In this document: piece by piece, positions 43,861 through 54,010 of the stretch
Numbering within the stretch: position 1 is the first letter of the stretch
Layout of the letters: each line of letters opens with the position of its first letter
Source of the DNA: Sitta carolinensis
Lineage: Eukaryota > Chordata > Aves > Passeriformes > Sittidae
Length of the DNA: 64,000 nucleotides
NCBI GenBank assembly: GCA_032173965.1
Contig: CM063295.1
Coordinates: forward strand, 1,736,001 to 1,800,000
Direction of reading: 5' to 3'
Made by a program: the position numbers and the translations under genes
The notes under the pieces: generated by a model
Seen by the model: only the letters and a program-made list of their open reading frames with translations
The model's database searches: none
Told to the model about the DNA's origin: nothing

Positions 43861-44324
43861 GTTGGAGATCCAACTCAGCCTTATTGGGAAGGGGCTGGGA
43901 GGATCCTTGTGTGTGATCCTGACTGTGGGGTGCTGCAGGTGTTCTGTGGGGTGTCTGACCCCATTTGGGGTGGCTGTCACAGCCCCTGCATGGGGCTCAG
44001 CCCATGGGCACCACCTGAGCCCTCTGTGTCCATCCTCATCCACCTGCAGCCACCGAGTGCCCTTCCCACGTCCCTGACTGCCCGGGCTTTGTGCTTGTGT
44101 GGTGATGGAGGGTGAGGCAGTGCCCTGAAGATGTCAGAGGAGATGCTGGGTTGGTTTCACTGCTCTGGTGGTGTGGTGGGTGACTCTGAGCTTGGATCTT
44201 CTTGTGGGAATGGTCAGAGGGAGCAGAAAACCATCCTTGGCTTGTTGGGAGTGAGGAATGTTGGCGCTTTGTCCATGTGCTACTGGCTGGGCCAGCCTCT
44301 GCTCTGCTTTGCTGAGATCCCACC

Positions 44325-44827
44325 AGGAATGCTGCATCCAGCTGCTGGTCCCCAGCACAGGAAGACATGGATATGTTGGAGCAAGTCCAGAGGAGGCCAC
44401 AATGATGATTATTGGGATGGAACACCTCTGCTATGAGGAAAAGCTGAAAGAATTTGGATTGTTCAGCCTGGAAAAGAGAAGACTCTGGGGAGACTGTTTG
44501 AGTGCCTCAAGGGGCTTCAGGAGAGCTGGGGAGGGACTGGGGACAAGGGATGGAGGGACAGCACACAGGGAATGGTTTCCACTGGCAGAGGGCAGGGCTG
44601 GCTGGGATATTGGGCAGGAATTGTTCCCTGGCAGGGTGGGCAGGCCCTGGCACAGGGTGCCCAGAGCAGCTGTGGCTGCCCCTGGATCCCTGGAAGTGCC
44701 CAAGGCCAGGCTGGATGGGGTTTGGAGCAGCCTGGGACAGTGGGAGGTGTGCCTTGACATGGAACTAGATTGGCTTTAAGGTCCCTTCCAGCCCCAAAGC
44801 AGTCTGGAATTCTGAGATTCTCCATAC
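44325..44827 (+). mobile_element. CR1 LINE 3' fragment, longest copy in window
   Basis: Forward copy that reaches further 5' than the others: GGAACACCTCTGCTATGAGG, TTGTTCAGCCTGGAAAAGAG, then the shared block and the tail AAGGTCCCTTCCAGCCCC with GGAATTCTGAGATTC. It lies about 0.8 kb upstream of SBK1 exon 2. Confidence 0.9.
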
Positions 44828-45394
44828 AGTGTGTCTGGCACCCTGGAATTGGTGCTGGTGGATGGCTGGAGAGATGTGAGGGAGGCATTTGCTGCAGAGC
44901 CACTGTGTCCCCCTGGGTGCCTGGGCAGGGCCCTGGTTGTGCTCTGGAGCTTCAGCAGCTGCTGTGAGGCTCAGCTCCAGGGGGGGCTCAGCACTGGAGC
45001 CGACAGGGCTGGCTCTTGGGGTCCCCACTGGGGACACAGCAGCAGAGGGAACCCCCAAAGGGCCTCAGCTGCTGTCCTGCACCGTGGCTGTGAACACACC
45101 AGGCCTGAAAAAATGTGTCCATGTGTGTGTCCCTGTTTGTATCCATGTGTGTGCTTGTGTGTGTCTGTGCCCCTGTCTCCTGCCCCTGCCTCTGCCATGC
45201 CTGGAGCCCTCCCTTTGCCTCCAAACATCCAGAAAGCTGCAGTCCCCGGGGGGGCTGGAGCATCCCTCCAGAGCCATTGGGTTGGTGACCCCTGGGGACA
45301 GAGGAGTGGCACCCAGTGGGGGCTGCTCAGCACCACCCTGGCAGCTCGACCCCCTTTGCAAGGAGCTGTGGCTGCAGCCCTGGGGAAGGGACAG

Positions 45395-45560
45395 GATGGG
45401 GTGGGATGGGATAGGATAGGATGGGGTGGGATGGGATGGGATAGGATGGGGTGGGATGGATAGGATGGGGTGGGATGGGGTGGGATGGGTGGGATGGGAT
45501 GGATGGGGTGGGATGGGATGGGATGGGATGGGATGGGGTGGGATGGGATGGGACAGGACA
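45395..45560 (+). repeat. (TGGGA)n / GATGGGGTGGGAT microsatellite before SBK1 exon 2
   Basis: About 165 bases of TGGGATGGGATAGGATGGGG units end some 50 bases upstream of the acceptor at 45607-45608. The strand present in the pre-mRNA is G-rich, unlike the pyrimidine-rich sequence usual at this position; the remaining 45 bases contain the short CTGCCTTGCAG acceptor. Confidence 0.95.
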
Positions 45561-45608
45561 CAGTGGCTCTGCAGCCCCCACGGAAGCAGCGCCACCTCTG
45601 CCTTGCAG

Positions 45609-45811
45609 CGCCACCATGAGCGCGGGCTCGATTGAGCAGGAGCCGTCGCGCAAGCTGGGCTGCTGCGGGGTGCCCCTCATCACCGAGGACATGCAGTCCC
45701 TGGCCATCCGCACCCTCTCGGGCACCGACATCACCAAGCACTATGACCTCATCCGCGAGCTCGGCAAGGGCACCTACGGCAAGGTGGACCTGGTGTCCCA
45801 CAAAAGCACAG
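45609..45811 (+). CDS. SBK1: SBK1 exon 2 (first coding exon)
   Basis: The acceptor CTTGCAG ends at 45608, seven untranslated bases follow, then ATG at 45616. It encodes residues 1-65 and one base of G66, including the LITEDMQSL segment conserved in the family and the glycine-rich loop. Donor CACAG/GTGAGG. Confidence 0.94.
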
Positions 45812-47429
45812 GTGAGGAGAGGGGCGTGCGCCGGGGGCGGGGCGCCCGCTCGGTCCCGGCCGAGGGCTCACTCCTGTCCCTGCCCTCCACAGGCACCAAG
45901 ATGGCCCTGAAGTTCGTCAACAAGAGCAAGACGAAGCTGAAGAACTTCCTGCGGGAATTCAGCATCACCAACACGCTCTCCTCCAGCCCCTTCATCATCA
46001 AGGTCTTCGACGTGGTCTTCGAGACCGAGGACTGCTACGTCTTCGCTCAGGAGTACGCCCCCGGCGGGGACCTCTTCGACATCATCCCGCCTCAGGTGGG
46101 ACCCCCAGCACCTCCCGGGGGGATGTGGGGGCTCAGGGGGTGCTGAGCAAAGCTCTGCCTGTGCTTTGTGCTTATGTGGGAGGGGGTGCAGGGACTGGGC
46201 ACCCCGATCTGGGCTGGGCACCTACAAACAGATGTGGGACCCATCACCCATCCCCTGGGTGGCCTGAGATCCCTCTCCTGTCCCTAGGATGGCCTGAGAC
46301 CCATCACCCTTCTCCTGGGGAAGCTGTGGCTGCCCTGGATCCCTGGATAGGGCCAGGTTGGATGGGGCTTGGAGCAACCTGGGATAGTGAAAAGTGTCCC
46401 TGCGCAGGGCAGGGGTTGGAAATGGACGGTCTTTTTTTTGGTCCCTTCCAACCCAAACCTCCTATAGGGAGCCTGAGACCCACCACCCATCCCTTGGGTG
46501 GCCCAGGACCCACCACCATCCCCTGCCTCAGAGCACCCAGAGATAAAGGCACCCATGCCCATCAGACCACGGAGCCGTGGGTGCTGGGCAGGGTGGGACC
46601 CCACAGGGCTCGCTGGCAGGCGGCTGACGCCGTGTCCCCCCCGCAGGTGGGGCTCCCCGAGGAGCTGGTGAAGCGCTGCGTGCAGCAGCTGGGCCTGGCC
46701 CTCGACTACATGCACAGCAAGAGCCTGGTGCACCGGGACATCAAACCGGAGAACGTGCTGCTCTTCGACCGCGACTGCCGCCGCGTCAAACTGGCCGACT
46801 TCGGCATGACCCGCAAGGTGGGCTGCCGGGTCAAGCGCATCAGCGGCACCATCCCCTACACGGCGCCCGAGGTGTGCCAGGCCGGCCGCGCCGAGGGCTT
46901 CGCCGTGGACACCAGCATCGACGTGTGGGCTTTCGGGGTGCTCATCTTCTGCGTCCTCACCGGGAACTTCCCCTGGGAGGCGGCGGTGGCGTCCGACGCC
47001 TTCTTCGAGGAGTTCGTGCGGTGGCAGAAGGGGCGGCTGGCGGGGCTGCCCTCGCAGTGGCGCCGCTTCACGGACAGCGCCCTGCGCATGTTCCAGCGCC
47101 TGCTGGCCCTCGACCCCGAGAAGCGCTGCCCCGTCAAGGAGGTTTTCTACTTCATCAAGTGCGACCTCATGGCCGAGGTGCGGTGCCGGCCCTCGTACCG
47201 CTCCCGCAAGCACGCCCGGGACAAGCTGCCGGCCGGGCCGCACTGCCACGAGCCCGGCGGCTCCTGCACCCCCGCGCCGCTCAAGCGGACCGTCCTGACC
47301 GAGGCGAGCGGAACGCGCGGCCCCGAGCCCGGCGCAGCCGCCCCGGGCACGGCGAGCAGGACAGACGGACGGCAGGACAAGGGCAAGGGGCAGATGGTCC
47401 TGGCCACAGCAATAGAGATCTGCGTGTGA
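45616..47429 (+). CDS. SBK1: SBK1, SH3-domain-binding kinase 1 (three coding exons)
   Basis: A serine/threonine protein kinase of the SBK/NKF1 group, cytoplasmic, mainly brain-expressed in mammals; substrates are poorly known. Exons 45616-45811, 45893-46095 and 46647-47429 (phases 1 and 0, all GT-AG) join to 393 residues. Kinase features: glycine loop G50-KGTYG-K56, ATP lysine K72 (MALK), alpha-C glutamate E87, HRD at 162-164 within [11 protein letters not shown] at 184-186 in [12 protein letters not shown] at 206-208. The C-terminal ATAIEICV motif is kept. The start fits the family N-terminus and has a good context (CGCCACCATGA). Human SBK1 has about 424 residues; the difference lies mainly in a shorter tail. 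The introns are short (81 and 551 bases). Confidence 0.97.
45893..46095 (+). CDS. SBK1: SBK1 exon 3
   Basis: Encodes residues 66-133: beta-3 lysine ([10 protein letters not shown]), alpha-C, the hinge region ([16 protein letters not shown]) and ending IIPPQ. Acceptor CTCCACAG; donor CTCAG/GTGGGA, which is weaker than average but matches the exon structure of the family. Confidence 0.95.
46315..46470 (+). mobile_element. CR1 LINE tail within SBK1 intron 3
   Basis: AAGCTGTGGCTGCCCTGGAT, GGAGCAACCTGGGATAGTG and GGTCCCTTCCAACCC in CR1 order, forward orientation, with a T8 run. It makes up about a quarter of the intron. Confidence 0.82.
46647..47429 (+). CDS. SBK1: SBK1 exon 4 (last coding exon)
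   Basis: Encodes residues 134-393, starting [11 protein letters not shown] after acceptor CCCCGCAG and ending at TGA 47427-47429. It carries the catalytic loop, DFG, APE, the C-lobe ([19 protein letters not shown]) and the tail. GC content at third positions is extreme, which is why the antisense strand is open for 764 codons. Confidence 0.97.
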   Translation: MGLPEELVKRCVQQLGLALDYMHSKSLVHRDIKPENVLLFDRDCRRVKLADFGMTRKVGCRVKRISGTIPYTAPEVCQAGRAEGFAVDTSIDVWAFGVLIFCVLTGNFPWEAAVASDAFFEEFVRWQKGRLAGLPSQWRRFTDSALRMFQRLLALDPEKRCPVKEVFYFIKCDLMAEVRCRPSYRSRKHARDKLPAGPHCHEPGGSCTPAPLKRTVLTEASGTRGPEPGAAAPGTASRTDGRQDKGKGQMVLATAIEICV

Positions 47430-47526
47430 CGGCGGAGCGTGGCGGCTGCGCCACCCGCCCGTGCCCCCGGCCCGGGGACGACGGGCAGTACATCGTGGTG
47501 GGACCGGGCTCCGGGTTTCCCAAAGG

Positions 47527-47571
<45 letters not shown>

Positions 47572-47572
47572 A
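47527..47572 (+). repeat. A32-G-A13 tract in SBK1 3' UTR
   Basis: An uninterrupted run of 32 A, one G, then 13 A, about 100 bases after the SBK1 stop codon. It is genomically encoded here, so oligo-dT priming at this place would falsely suggest a short 3' UTR. Its exact length is prone to sequencing error. Confidence 0.95.
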
Positions 47573-48808
47573 GGAAAAGAAACACAGTCGAAGAGAGGAA
47601 AAGGACAGAACTGGTTGCGCTCCGTAGCGCCGAGGATGCCGATCCCCCCGTCCCGCCTGGCGAGGCCAGTGGCCGGAGCCCGGCCGAGGGCACCGCTCGC
47701 CGCCGGGGAGGCTGGGGGCACCCACAGCCCGGCCACGGCTGTGCTGCCCCCCTAGGCTCCCGCACGTGGCACTGGGAGGGCTCTCCCAGCACGGGGAGGA
47801 AGAGCCAGCGGGCAGTGGGTAGCGGGTGGCCCGCTGGCTCTGCCCCCAGCCCGTGCTCGGCCCCTGTCCGGGGAGCGGGAAGGCCAATGACCCTGCACCG
47901 TGGAGGAGGCCTTTGGGGAGGTTTGGGTGGGTGGTGATTTGCCCTCTTCCACTGGTCCCTGCCGCGCAGCTGGGGCCCGGGAGAGGATGGGGAGGTGTGT
48001 GGCGGGGAGCCGGGGGGTTGCCGGCAGCCCCGGACCCCCGGCAGCCCCGGCTGCCTCCCCGCCGTGGGAGGTGCTGGCAGCCATTGATGTAGCAAGTGTC
48101 CCTGTCTGTGTGTCATTGTGTGTCCCAGCCGCTGCCGCTGGCAGCCGCTGCGCCCCGGCCCTGTCCCGCCCGGCTCAGGCGCTGCCGGAGGGATGGGTCC
48201 CCTCCGGCCGGAGCTGCGCTCCGGGCTGTGGCCGCTGGCCGCGCTGCCGGCCGCCCGGCAGGTTGGATGCTCGGGGCCGAGCTGGCTCTGCCGTGCTGGC
48301 GTCCCCGTGGCCCCTCTACAGACTTTTTGTACCCAGGGACTGGAGGAGGTGGCAGCGGTGCCCCCCAGGCTGGCCTGCACAGCCCGGGAGTAGGGGAGGG
48401 AGCTCCGAGTGGCCTCCCGTGGGCCCGCCTGCTTCTCTGTGCTGTCCCCATCACCCCTCCTTGCTGTCACCCCTTCCCCAACCCTGTCACCCTGCCCTGG
48501 GGCTGGCGGGGAAGCGGCAGCGGGACTGACCCTGCCGGGGTTGGCTGCAGCGAGGCGGGACGTGGTGGCAGCAGCCACTGGTGGCCCCTTAGTGACGAGG
48601 TCCTGGGGTGTGTGTGGAGGTCACACCTTCCCTCCTGGATTTGGGCACCCAGCAGAGCGGGGAGCTCACTCCACTGCCGAGGTGGGGAAGCTGTGGGGGC
48701 ACCCCAAGGCAGGAGCACCCTGCTGTGGTTCGGGCTTCCCTCCCATGGGGTGGGTGCCGTGGGGCCGCCCCGGTGCCCCAATTCCCCACAAAGGGCTATA
48801 ACGCTTTC

Positions 48809-48829
48809 CAGCAGCAGCAGCAGCAGCAG
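48809..48829 (+). repeat. (CAG)7 in SBK1 3' UTR
   Basis: Seven uninterrupted CAG triplets in presumed 3' UTR sequence. It is short and not remarkable in length. Confidence 0.9.
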
Positions 48830-49224
48830 TTTACAGAGCAGGGGCCGCCCCCGCCCCCGCCGTGCCCCTGTCCCTGGCACCCCCGGGCCCGGCGTTAGAC
48901 GTAGCATTGCCCCACGTAGAGAGCTAGGCACCGGTTTTACTCCTCTTTGCCTTAGGTCCCTCGATGTCCTCGATCTTTCGTGCAATAATGTAGGTAAGGG
49001 ATCCCGGCCGCCCCGGGAGGGCTCGGTGGCACCGCCCGGGGTGTGTCCCAGGGGGTGCCCGGTGTGATTTCTGTCCCCGTCGAGGTCGCTGTGTCCGTAG
49101 GTTGTCAGGTTTTTATTTCCAGTTCCCTCAGCTGTCGGGTTTCGGACCTTCTTCCCGTAGGAGAGGCTGTAGTGTCACAGACGTTACCTCAGTTTGTCAC
49201 TGTTGAAAAGGATTTAAAAAAACC

Positions 49225-49313
49225 ACAACTGAAACCATAAAAAAAATTACAAAATACATAGTTATAAAAGCAACAAAAAATTTCTCAATGGTGGTGAAGA
49301 CTTTTTTTTTGTT
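49225..49313 (+). terminator. SBK1: Candidate SBK1 polyadenylation region
   Basis: An A-rich segment with CATAAA (49237-49242) and TATAAAA (49263-49269) is followed by GT-rich and T-rich sequence ending around 49313. It is the first place after the stop codon with upstream and downstream elements together. The signals are non-canonical, so confidence is low. Confidence 0.35.
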
Positions 49314-49564
49314 AACTAAAGGAAACGTGATGCTGCCTGGGCGGGGGTGGAGGGCGCGGCCTCTGCCCTGCCGTGGCCTCAGGAGTGGCTGTCCCTGCAC
49401 TTCCCTCTGCCACCGTGGCCACCCCGGGAGAGGAGGAAAGGGAGGGAAGGGAGGTGAGTGCAGCTTGGCAACACCCATGGGTGGGGGGCAGCCGGCGGCC
49501 CTCGGTGCAGCCCCCTCCGAACAGCCGGGGCTGCTTGATGCCAAATGTATTCCAGCCACGTCCG

Positions 49565-49645
49565 CAGGCTAATTTCAATTTCCTGGTAATTATGCAAATG
49601 AATGTGGATTTAATTAAGGGCAGATTTCATTAAAGTCTTCTTGGG
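49565..49645. promoter_or_regulatory. AT-rich element with perfect octamer
   Basis: ATGCAAAT (49592-49599) is the POU-factor octamer, followed by TTTAATTAA (49609-49617) and flanked by GCTAATTTCAATTTCCTGG. AT-rich low-CpG sequence in GC-rich surroundings just beyond SBK1 suggests a conserved neural-type enhancer. Inference from motifs only. Confidence 0.45.
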
Positions 49646-52570
49646 GAAATGAGAGCAGGGTGGGGGAGAGCGAAGGAGGAGGAGGCGGTGGCAGGGAAGC
49701 AGAGATGAAGGCAGCGCCTGCCCCGGAAGATAAATGGCCCCGGGGATGCGGAGAGGATGGGCGGGATCCTTTGGGAGCGGGGGTCCCCCCTGCCCCCGCA
49801 GGGCCGGGGCAGTGCTGGGGATGGAGCCCGGGCGGAGCAGCAGCGGCTCCCCGGAGCATCCCCAGCCCCGCTCCGGGGACCGGGCAGCGAGCGCTGCTCA
49901 TCCCCTGCTCCAGCAGCCACGGCTCCCGGCTCCTTCCCTCCCCCAGGACATTGTTCCGACACGTGATTCGTGTTTTTCTCTTCCCCGGCTAAAAATACAG
50001 ATTTGGCCACGCCGAGAGGTCTAGGAAATCAATGTCATTGTCACCAGGCGCTGGCTGGCAGGACTCTCCCCTCCCCGATGGAGACAAAAAAGCCATCGCT
50101 GCCATTTGACGTCTCCGAGCCGAAGCGTTCGCGCGGCTCCGGCGGCGCTGCCTTTAATCCAAAGTGAAATGGGGCTAATTTTATCCCGGCAAGGTCGGGA
50201 TGCTGCGAGCCCGGCAGCGCCGGCGGGGCAGGAGCTGCTTGTCTCCAGGGAAAAGCTGCAGCCACAAAAAAACGGAGCTAAAGTTTGCCAAGCCACCGCC
50301 TGCCCGGCGAAGGTGTCACCAGCCCGGCAGAGCCGCAGCCTCCCCTGGAGTGTGCTCCCGGCCCGGCCGGACATCCCGGGAGCTGCCCGCTGACCTTGGG
50401 CAGAGCCCGGGCGAAGGATGAGCAACACACTCACTGCTCTGAAAGGAAAGGGATCCTCCATTTGGACAGATCCTGGAGGAGCGGAGGGAAGAGGGATGGG
50501 GTGGCAGGTGTGGAATGGTGTGGGTGTGGGTGCAGCATCCCGTAAAACCAGATCCTTCCGAGCTGGGAAGGCTAGGAAGGCCCGGCTGTGACACTCAGCT
50601 GCTGATTCCGCCTCGGATTTCATCCACCCCTCGATTCCGGAGCTGGATTGTGCCCGGTTTTCCTCACAGACACTTTGTGAGGCACTGCAGTCCCAGCTAA
50701 AACACTGGGGGTTGGGAGTAAAAATAACTGGGAATGATCCGCTCGTTGGGAGCACAATGATCAACGCCAAGCTGGCATTGCACGAAGTCCCACCCCAATC
50801 GCAAACAAACCCTTTAAAAGGTAATATTTTGCCACTAGGATGGTGCTTCAGCTGGCTGCTGACTCAGGAGGGGCCGTGGGATGAGGAGGGAGTTCCCACG
50901 CATCCCGAGCAGGGAGGGGAGCGCAGGGTCCGGGCTGCTGGGGCTTCCCCAGCCCGGCTCGGGGACACGGGGGGATCCAAGCCCGGTGTGGGGAGCATCC
51001 ATTAACTGCACTTCTCGGGGCTGATCCGCTCTCAAGAACTTCCAAAAATAGCGGCGGCCCCGCGCTGGAATGGGCGTAGGGAGGAAGTGTGACTCATGTG
51101 CCACCCGGCGCCCCGGCGGGAGCCCGAGCGGGGATGCGGGGATGCAGGGATGTGGGGATTTGGGATGTGGGGATTTGGGGATGTGAGGATGCGGCAGGGA
51201 TGGCAGCAGGCTCAAGGGCATCCCGCTGCTTTCTGGTGGCAGCAGACTGCCTACGGAGGGGACGCAGCCCAGGCGCGTCCCTGCCTGTCCTTCCCGCGGG
51301 GAGCCGCGGCTGTGCGCGGTTCCAGCTGCCCGGGATGATGGACAGATGTCAGTCAAGGCCTGGCAGCGGCCGAGGGCCCCAGCGGGAACGAGCTGCTGCA
51401 GACAGAGAGCGAAAGCTGTCCCGAGGTGCGGAAGAGCCCAGCCGAGCCGCGTGGCGAGGCTGGAGGGAGAGGTGACCTCGTGTGACGATCCTGACACCTT
51501 CGGGAGGAGGGCGAGCAGAGCTGGCTGCACCTCCAGCCCCGGCCCAGCTCCCGGCACACCCGTGCCCGCTGCACAGAGCCCTGTGAGCATCCCGGAGGGA
51601 GCAGGCGCTGCCGGGGGCTGCTGCCTTGGCTCCAGCCGGGCGATCTCGGCTCGGCGCCGGGGAAGCAGGGACCTGCCGTGGGAATCATCTCCCACCTGCC
51701 CTGGGCTCCCCACAGCGGCTTTGGACACGTTTTGTTCACCCAAAGGTGGTTTTTTCCCCACGGAAAAGGCATTGTTTTCAGCAAGGATTTCGGGCTGGAG
51801 GATGGGTGGGGGTGTCAGCTTTGGGAGGAGGGGGTCGATGGCAGTTTTGGGGTGCAGGGAGGTGCCGGGGCACGGGAGGGGGTGGGGTTGGGGAGCACCC
51901 CCGGCCCTGAACGCCCCCAACCCCCCAAAGGGGTGGGCTATGGGCTCCAGCTCGCAGGCCTCCCGCGTTGCCATGACAACTGCAGCATCCCGGCTTGGCA
52001 GGGATGGGAAATCTCCTTCATCCCATCACCGCCCGCCCGGACACGGCTCTGGATCTGGCACAGGCAGCATCCCAAACCCACGGAGGAGCACGAGGTGCGA
52101 TTCCTGCTGGCTCTGAGGGCTGGGCCACGCTCCTCCTCCCTGCACAGCCCTCCCAGAGCCGCACGGCTGCCAGGGCAGGGGCAGGAGAGATTTCTGCTTT
52201 TCAGGCGTGGATCTTCCCATTCCAAACCTTCCACTTTCTCTGGATTTGTGGGGTACTGGCAAGTAGAGCAACTTCCGGGCTGCCCCCACACCCTCCTGTC
52301 TTCTCTGGGGGGGACAGAGTGGGCTGTGGGCTCCCAGATCACGGACCCTGCTCCCCCAGTTGTCCCAGATTTGGGGGTAGTAGAGCCAAGGGGTGTCTCT
52401 GGGCTGGTGCTACCCCCAATAATAGGAGCATCCCTATTGGCAGCTCTTGCTCTCTGCAGCCTCCCAACCCCTCAGCTCTGAGCCTGGAGAGATCCCAAGC
52501 TAATTCCTTGCTGACAGCAGTGGCACAGGGCTGGGGAAAAGCTTAGCTCCTGTCTCAGAGGCTCTGCACC
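49646..52570. other. Intergenic GC-rich sequence downstream of SBK1
   Basis: CpG-rich stretches without a recognised gene. A small GGGATGTGGGGATTT repeat lies at about 51130-51190. Long frames on both strands (for example 379 codons on minus at 50.8-52.0 kb) have the composition of GC shadows. Confidence 0.55.
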
Positions 52571-52577
52571 TCCACAA

Positions 52578-52650
52578 AAGTCGCATTTGAAGAGCATTAA
52601 TACAAGATTAATCGAGGTTTTAATAAACAGCGAATCGAGCGCTAATGGAG
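52578..52650. promoter_or_regulatory. AT-rich candidate conserved element
   Basis: GAGCATTAATACAAGATTAA, then GGTTTTAATAAACAGC and AGCGCTAATGG: four TAAT-type cores in about 70 bases, in a GC-rich context. Confidence 0.35.
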
Positions 52651-53714
52651 CCCAACTTGTAAGCCATGTGTAACACCCCGGGGGCTTAAAGGCATCCAGA
52701 ACATGGCTGGAACATGCTGAAAGGGGATGCTAATCACCTTGTAGCCCTGAGGACACGGCAGGGGAAGGGAATTTTAGAGGAAAGGCTGCAGGTGAGCCTG
52801 GGGCACGACCTCATCCCTCCCACTGCTTCAGGACATGGAGATTTATGAGCGTTCCCCCAGCCCGGGCAGGAAGGCAGGGAGAGGAATTTTGGATCCCTGA
52901 GTGCCCCCGGGGTTGGAGCCCCAATGAAGCAAGGCCAGTTTATGAGGGAAGGCCAGATGTGCCCTGGAGTGGAGCTGTGCCCAGTCACCAAGTCAGGGGT
53001 GGTAATTGGGGACATCTGGAGTAGGCAAGCCCTGCAGCTGGCCCGGGGCCCCTCTCCTGGGGCTACCCCGCCCTCCTGGGCAGGAGCCCCTCAGCACCTC
53101 CCTGGCTGAAGCTGCTCCCAGCCCTGATAATCCCGGACAGGGATTGAGATTCCCTCGATCACCTCCAGCCTGAGGGACGTGCAGCTCCCTCAGCCTCTGC
53201 AGCCACTCGAGGGCCAGGCCTGGCTTGAGGAGCAGTGCCAGGTCCAAGCTCTGGTTCCAAAGTGCCCCTGCAGCCCGTGAGCGTGGCTGGCTCTGCAGAG
53301 CTGCTGGGTCACGTCTGCCCCACCAGGCTGGCCAGGAGGGCTGGTGTGTGCCAGGGCTGGCTGGCTGCCCCCAGGCTGCTGCCTTCAGGGCCAGGGCAAC
53401 TCCAATGTTCAGAGGCTGCCAGCTGTGCTGGCTGTGGGCTGGACATCGACTCTGGCTGTGGGGGAGCTCAGCAGCTCAGGATGGATGCACCGTGGTGGTT
53501 TAGTGGTCAGGAGCTTCTCAGGGGGCTTTAGTTGGCTCCATAGCGCCTCGATCACTTCCACGTGTTTGGCCAGCCCCTGTGGGCTCTGCAGGCCCCTTGG
53601 GCTGGCAGCAGGGTTGAGGCAGCCAGGATTCTGTCAGGAGCTGAACACCATCCTGGCCTCCAAGCTTCCTGAGGGGGCTGGATCTTGGGAAGGACAAGAG
53701 CAGCACAACAGTCA

Positions 53715-54010
53715 ACAGTTCCTATCATGTAGCCATTGGTAGAGGGAATTTAGTTTAGAAAAAGCCTGTTAATAATAGTGATGGTTATTGGATTTAAAGA
53801 CAAAATAATGTACGTAGAACTTTTCTATTTGATGATAAACCTTATATAAACTCTCTGTACTGTACATTTTGCGGCCATTTTTGGCACCTGGGACCAGTGG
53901 TAACACTGTGTTCCTGACCCTTTGATAACTTTAAAATAAACACCATGAAGCATCCTTGAAGCAGTTTGTTGCTCTTCCCTGAGATGAGAGATTGAGAAGA
54001 AGAGCCATCT
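53715..54010 (+). mobile_element. Possible LTR-like element or old transcript end
   Basis: An AT-rich block with TATATAAA (53844-53851), then GGCACCTGGGACCAG and an AATAAA (53935-53940), followed by CATCCTTGAAGCAG and TGCTCTTCCCTGAG. TATA, R-like region, polyadenylation signal and a T/C-rich end in this order resemble a retroviral LTR. No clear termini or duplication seen. Confidence 0.35.

Larger units (their letters stand above)
38148..45608 (+). other. SBK1: Probable SBK1 intron 1
   Basis: Its contents are a CCCCTCAT/CCCCTTGTGTC pyrimidine-rich repeat region at 38.6-38.98 kb, a GC-rich part at 39.0-39.55 kb, an AT-rich element at 39.56-39.61 kb, the 21-base minisatellite at 42.16-42.47 kb, the GGAA tract at 43.52-43.86 kb, a CR1 at 44.33-44.83 kb and a TGGGA repeat ending just upstream of exon 2. 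No separate gene is recognised. Confidence 0.55.
47430..49300 (+). other. SBK1: SBK1 3' UTR (3' limit inferred)
   Basis: No new gene follows the stop codon. The sequence contains an A-tract at 47527-47572, seven CAG units at 48809-48829 and AT-rich 3' sequence from about 49100. CATAAA at 49237-49242, a TATAAAA at 49263-49269 and a downstream GGTGGTG / T9 stretch (about 49290-49313) would suit polyadenylation near 49.28 kb. There is no canonical AATAAA there. Confidence 0.5.

Noticed and set aside
43390..44115. SFLP or GRKE repeat proteins
   Set aside because: They are direct translations of the GGAA microsatellite.
46284..48578. 764-residue antisense protein opposite SBK1
   Set aside because: It is a shadow of GC3-rich SBK1 codons and runs through the A-tract as polyphenylalanine.
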